Assembly (NCBI RefSeq): GCF_902498915.1
Contig: NZ_CABVLQ010000001.1
Source of the DNA: Escherichia ruysiae
GTDB lineage: Bacteria > Pseudomonadota > Gammaproteobacteria > Enterobacterales > Enterobacteriaceae
Strand: one strand, 5' to 3'
Length of the DNA: 64,000 bases
This document shows, piece by piece, positions 62,780 to 64,000 of the stretch. The translations under genes and the position numbers were made by a program. Each line of letters begins with the position of its first letter. The stretch's first letter is position 1. The notes below the pieces were generated by a model, which worked only from the letters and a program-made list of their open reading frames with translations, ran no database searches and had not been told where the DNA came from.

Positions 62780-62806
62780 CCCCGTCACATTTTTGCGTTA
62801 TACAGG
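62780..62806 (+). promoter_or_regulatory. Possible Pho box before psiE
   Basis: CCCGTCACATTTTTGCGTTA followed by TACAGG, about 30 bases upstream of psiE, loosely resembles tandem CTGTCAT Pho repeats. psiE is known as phosphate-starvation inducible, but this match is weak. Confidence 0.35.
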
Positions 62807-62834
62807 AAGCTCGCCACTGAGTTGGAGGGCTGTT

Positions 62835-63245
62835 ATGACGTCGTTATCTCGTCCGCGCGTGGAGTTTATCTCCACCATTTTGCAGACCGTTCTCAATCTT
62901 GGCCTGCTGTGCCTCGGCCTGATTCTGGTCGTATTCCTCGGCAAAGAAACGGTGCATCTGGCTGATGTGCTGTTCGCCCCAGAAAAAACCAGCAAATATG
63001 AGCTGGTGGAAGGGCTGGTGGTTTACTTTCTCTATTTCGAATTTATCGCCCTGATTGTGAAGTACTTCCAGTCCGGTTTTCACTTTCCCTTACGTTACTT
63101 TGTCTATATCGGGATCACCGCCATTGTGCGCTTGATCATCGTCGATCATAAATCGCCACTGGATGTATTGATCTACTCGGCAGCGATCCTGTTACTGGTG
63201 ATCACACTATGGCTGTGTAATTCGAAGCGGCTGAAGCGGGAGTAA
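62835..63245 (+). CDS. psiE: Phosphate-starvation-inducible membrane protein PsiE
   Basis: Inner-membrane protein of 136 residues with four hydrophobic segments (ISTILQTVLNLGLLCLGLIL; VVYFLYFEFIALIVKYF; RYFVYIGITAIVRLIIV; VLIYSAAILLLVITLWL). The start is ATG at 62835 (MTSLSRPRVEF) behind GGAGG; upstream in-frame ATG adds 14 residues with no support. Molecular function unknown. In K-12 xylE follows; here the next gene is malG. Confidence 0.94.
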   Translation: MTSLSRPRVEFISTILQTVLNLGLLCLGLILVVFLGKETVHLADVLFAPEKTSKYELVEGLVVYFLYFEFIALIVKYFQSGFHFPLRYFVYIGITAIVRLIIVDHKSPLDVLIYSAAILLLVITLWLCNSKRLKRE

Positions 63246-63268
63246 AAAAAGGCGCTCCAGGGAGCGCC
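63244..63268 (-). terminator. malG (malEFG operon) terminator
   Basis: Read leftward: GGCGCTCC-CT-GGAGCGCC followed by TTTTTTT, abutting the psiE stop. It probably ends the leftward malEFG transcript. Confidence 0.85.
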
Positions 63269-63338
63269 GAATAACAGTCACAAGTTGGGATAACGTAAGT
63301 TGAGGGTGCAGCGGCATAACATTGGCAGAACAACATCT

Positions 63339-64000
63339 TTAACCTTTCACACCACCTGCCGTCAGGCCATTGACCAGCCAGCGTTGAGCTAGCAAGAAGA
63401 CGATGGTGATCGGTAATGCAGACATCACGGCAGCGGCGGCAAAATCGCCCCACAGGTAGTTTTGTGGGTTGAGGTATTGCTGCATCCCCACGGCCAGGGT
63501 GTAGCTGTTCACGTCACGCAGTAACAACGACGCGACCGGAACTTCAGTAATGGCAGCGATAAACGACAGGATGAACACTACCGCCAGAATTGGTACTGAC
63601 AGCGGCAGCAGTACGAGGCGGAAGGCTTGCCACGGTGTCGCACCGTCCAGCGCCGCCGCTTCTTCCAGCGAACTGTCGATGGTTTCGAAATAACCTTTAA
63701 TCGTCCAGACGTGCAGCGCAATCCCGCCCAGGTAAGCAAAGATAACGCCGCCGTGGGTATTCAGACCGATAAACGGAATGTACTCACCCAGACGGTCAAA
63801 CAACGCATACAACGCCACCAGTGAGAGTACCGCCGGGAACATCTGGAAAATCAGCATTCCTTTCAGCAGCGTCGCTTTGCCTGGAAAGCGCATACGGGCA
63901 AAAGCGTAGGCGCAGGTGGTGGAGAGCGCCACGATACCAATCGCGGAAATCCCGGCGACCTTTACTGAGTTCCACAGCCACAGCAATACCGGGAACGGCG
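63339..64000 (-). CDS. malG: Maltose ABC transporter permease MalG (5' end outside window)
   Basis: The C-terminal part, about 220 residues, of the inner-membrane permease that with MalF and MalK2 imports maltose and maltodextrins. The cytoplasmic EAA loop is visible: EEAAALDGATPWQAFRLVLL, which contacts MalK. Several membrane segments (for example GMLIFQMFPAVLSLVALYAL and VPILAVVFILSFIAAI) are present, and the protein ends NGLTAGGVKG. The frame runs open to the window edge, so the start lies beyond 64000. Confidence 0.97.
   Translation of the reverse strand, partial: PFPVLLWLWNSVKVAGISAIGIVALSTTCAYAFARMRFPGKATLLKGMLIFQMFPAVLSLVALYALFDRLGEYIPFIGLNTHGGVIFAYLGGIALHVWTIKGYFETIDSSLEEAAALDGATPWQAFRLVLLPLSVPILAVVFILSFIAAITEVPVASLLLRDVNSYTLAVGMQQYLNPQNYLWGDFAAAAVMSALPITIVFLLAQRWLVNGLTAGGVKG

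Overview
The window reads as a chromosomal segment of Escherichia coli. Almost every protein matches, at near-identity from memory, the K-12 gene run rpoB-rpoC-thi-rsd-nudC-hemE-nfi-yjaG-hupA-yjaH-zraPSR-purHD-rrnE-yjaB-metA-aceBAK-iclR-metH-yjbB-pepE-rluF-yjbD-lysC-pgi-yjbEFGH-yjbT-psiE-malG. It is not K-12. Four K-12 genes are missing from their usual slots (htrC, yjaA, arpA, xylE). A complete L-sorbose PTS operon lies between pepE and rluF, and an extra nucleotidyltransferase gene lies between yjbD and lysC. Lacking both arpA and yjaA suggests a phylogroup F/G-like lineage (or a yjaA-negative B2 strain). This is an inference, because the other typing loci are outside the window.

Layout: 1-8.45 kb, RNA polymerase beta and beta' with their terminator. 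8.6-14.2 kb, leftward thiCEFSGH thiamine operon behind a TPP riboswitch. 14.2-19.2 kb, rsd, then rightward nudC, hemE, nfi, yjaG, hupA, yjaH. 19.2-22.5 kb, the zinc envelope-stress system zraP/zraSR with paired ZraR boxes and two sigma-54 promoters. 22.5-25.5 kb, purHD under a PurR box. 25.7-31.3 kb, the ribosomal RNA operon rrnE (P1/P2, boxA, 16S, tRNA-Glu, 23S, 5S, T1/T2). 31.3-44.4 kb, yjaB, metA, the glyoxylate operon aceBAK with its repressor iclR, metH and the phosphate exporter yjbB.

44.4-54.6 kb is the most variable part: pepE, a REP cluster with a strong palindrome, a shikimate-dehydrogenase-like gene, sorE-M-A-B-F-D-C (leftward), rluF, yjbD and the nucleotidyltransferase gene. 54.6-64 kb holds lysC, pgi, the exopolysaccharide operon yjbEFGH (with an ERIC element between yjbE and yjbF), yjbT, psiE and the 3' part of malG.

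The most notable observation is in the lysC leader. The lysine riboswitch that regulates this aspartokinase gene in K-12 is absent: only a promoter and a roughly 75-base leader remain, and both flanks of the K-12 leader are still recognisable. Other points are a diverged sensor domain in ZraS, a rewritten AceK C-terminus at the arpA-less junction, and operator-like repeats around the sorC promoter. I found no CRISPR array, prophage or insertion sequence.
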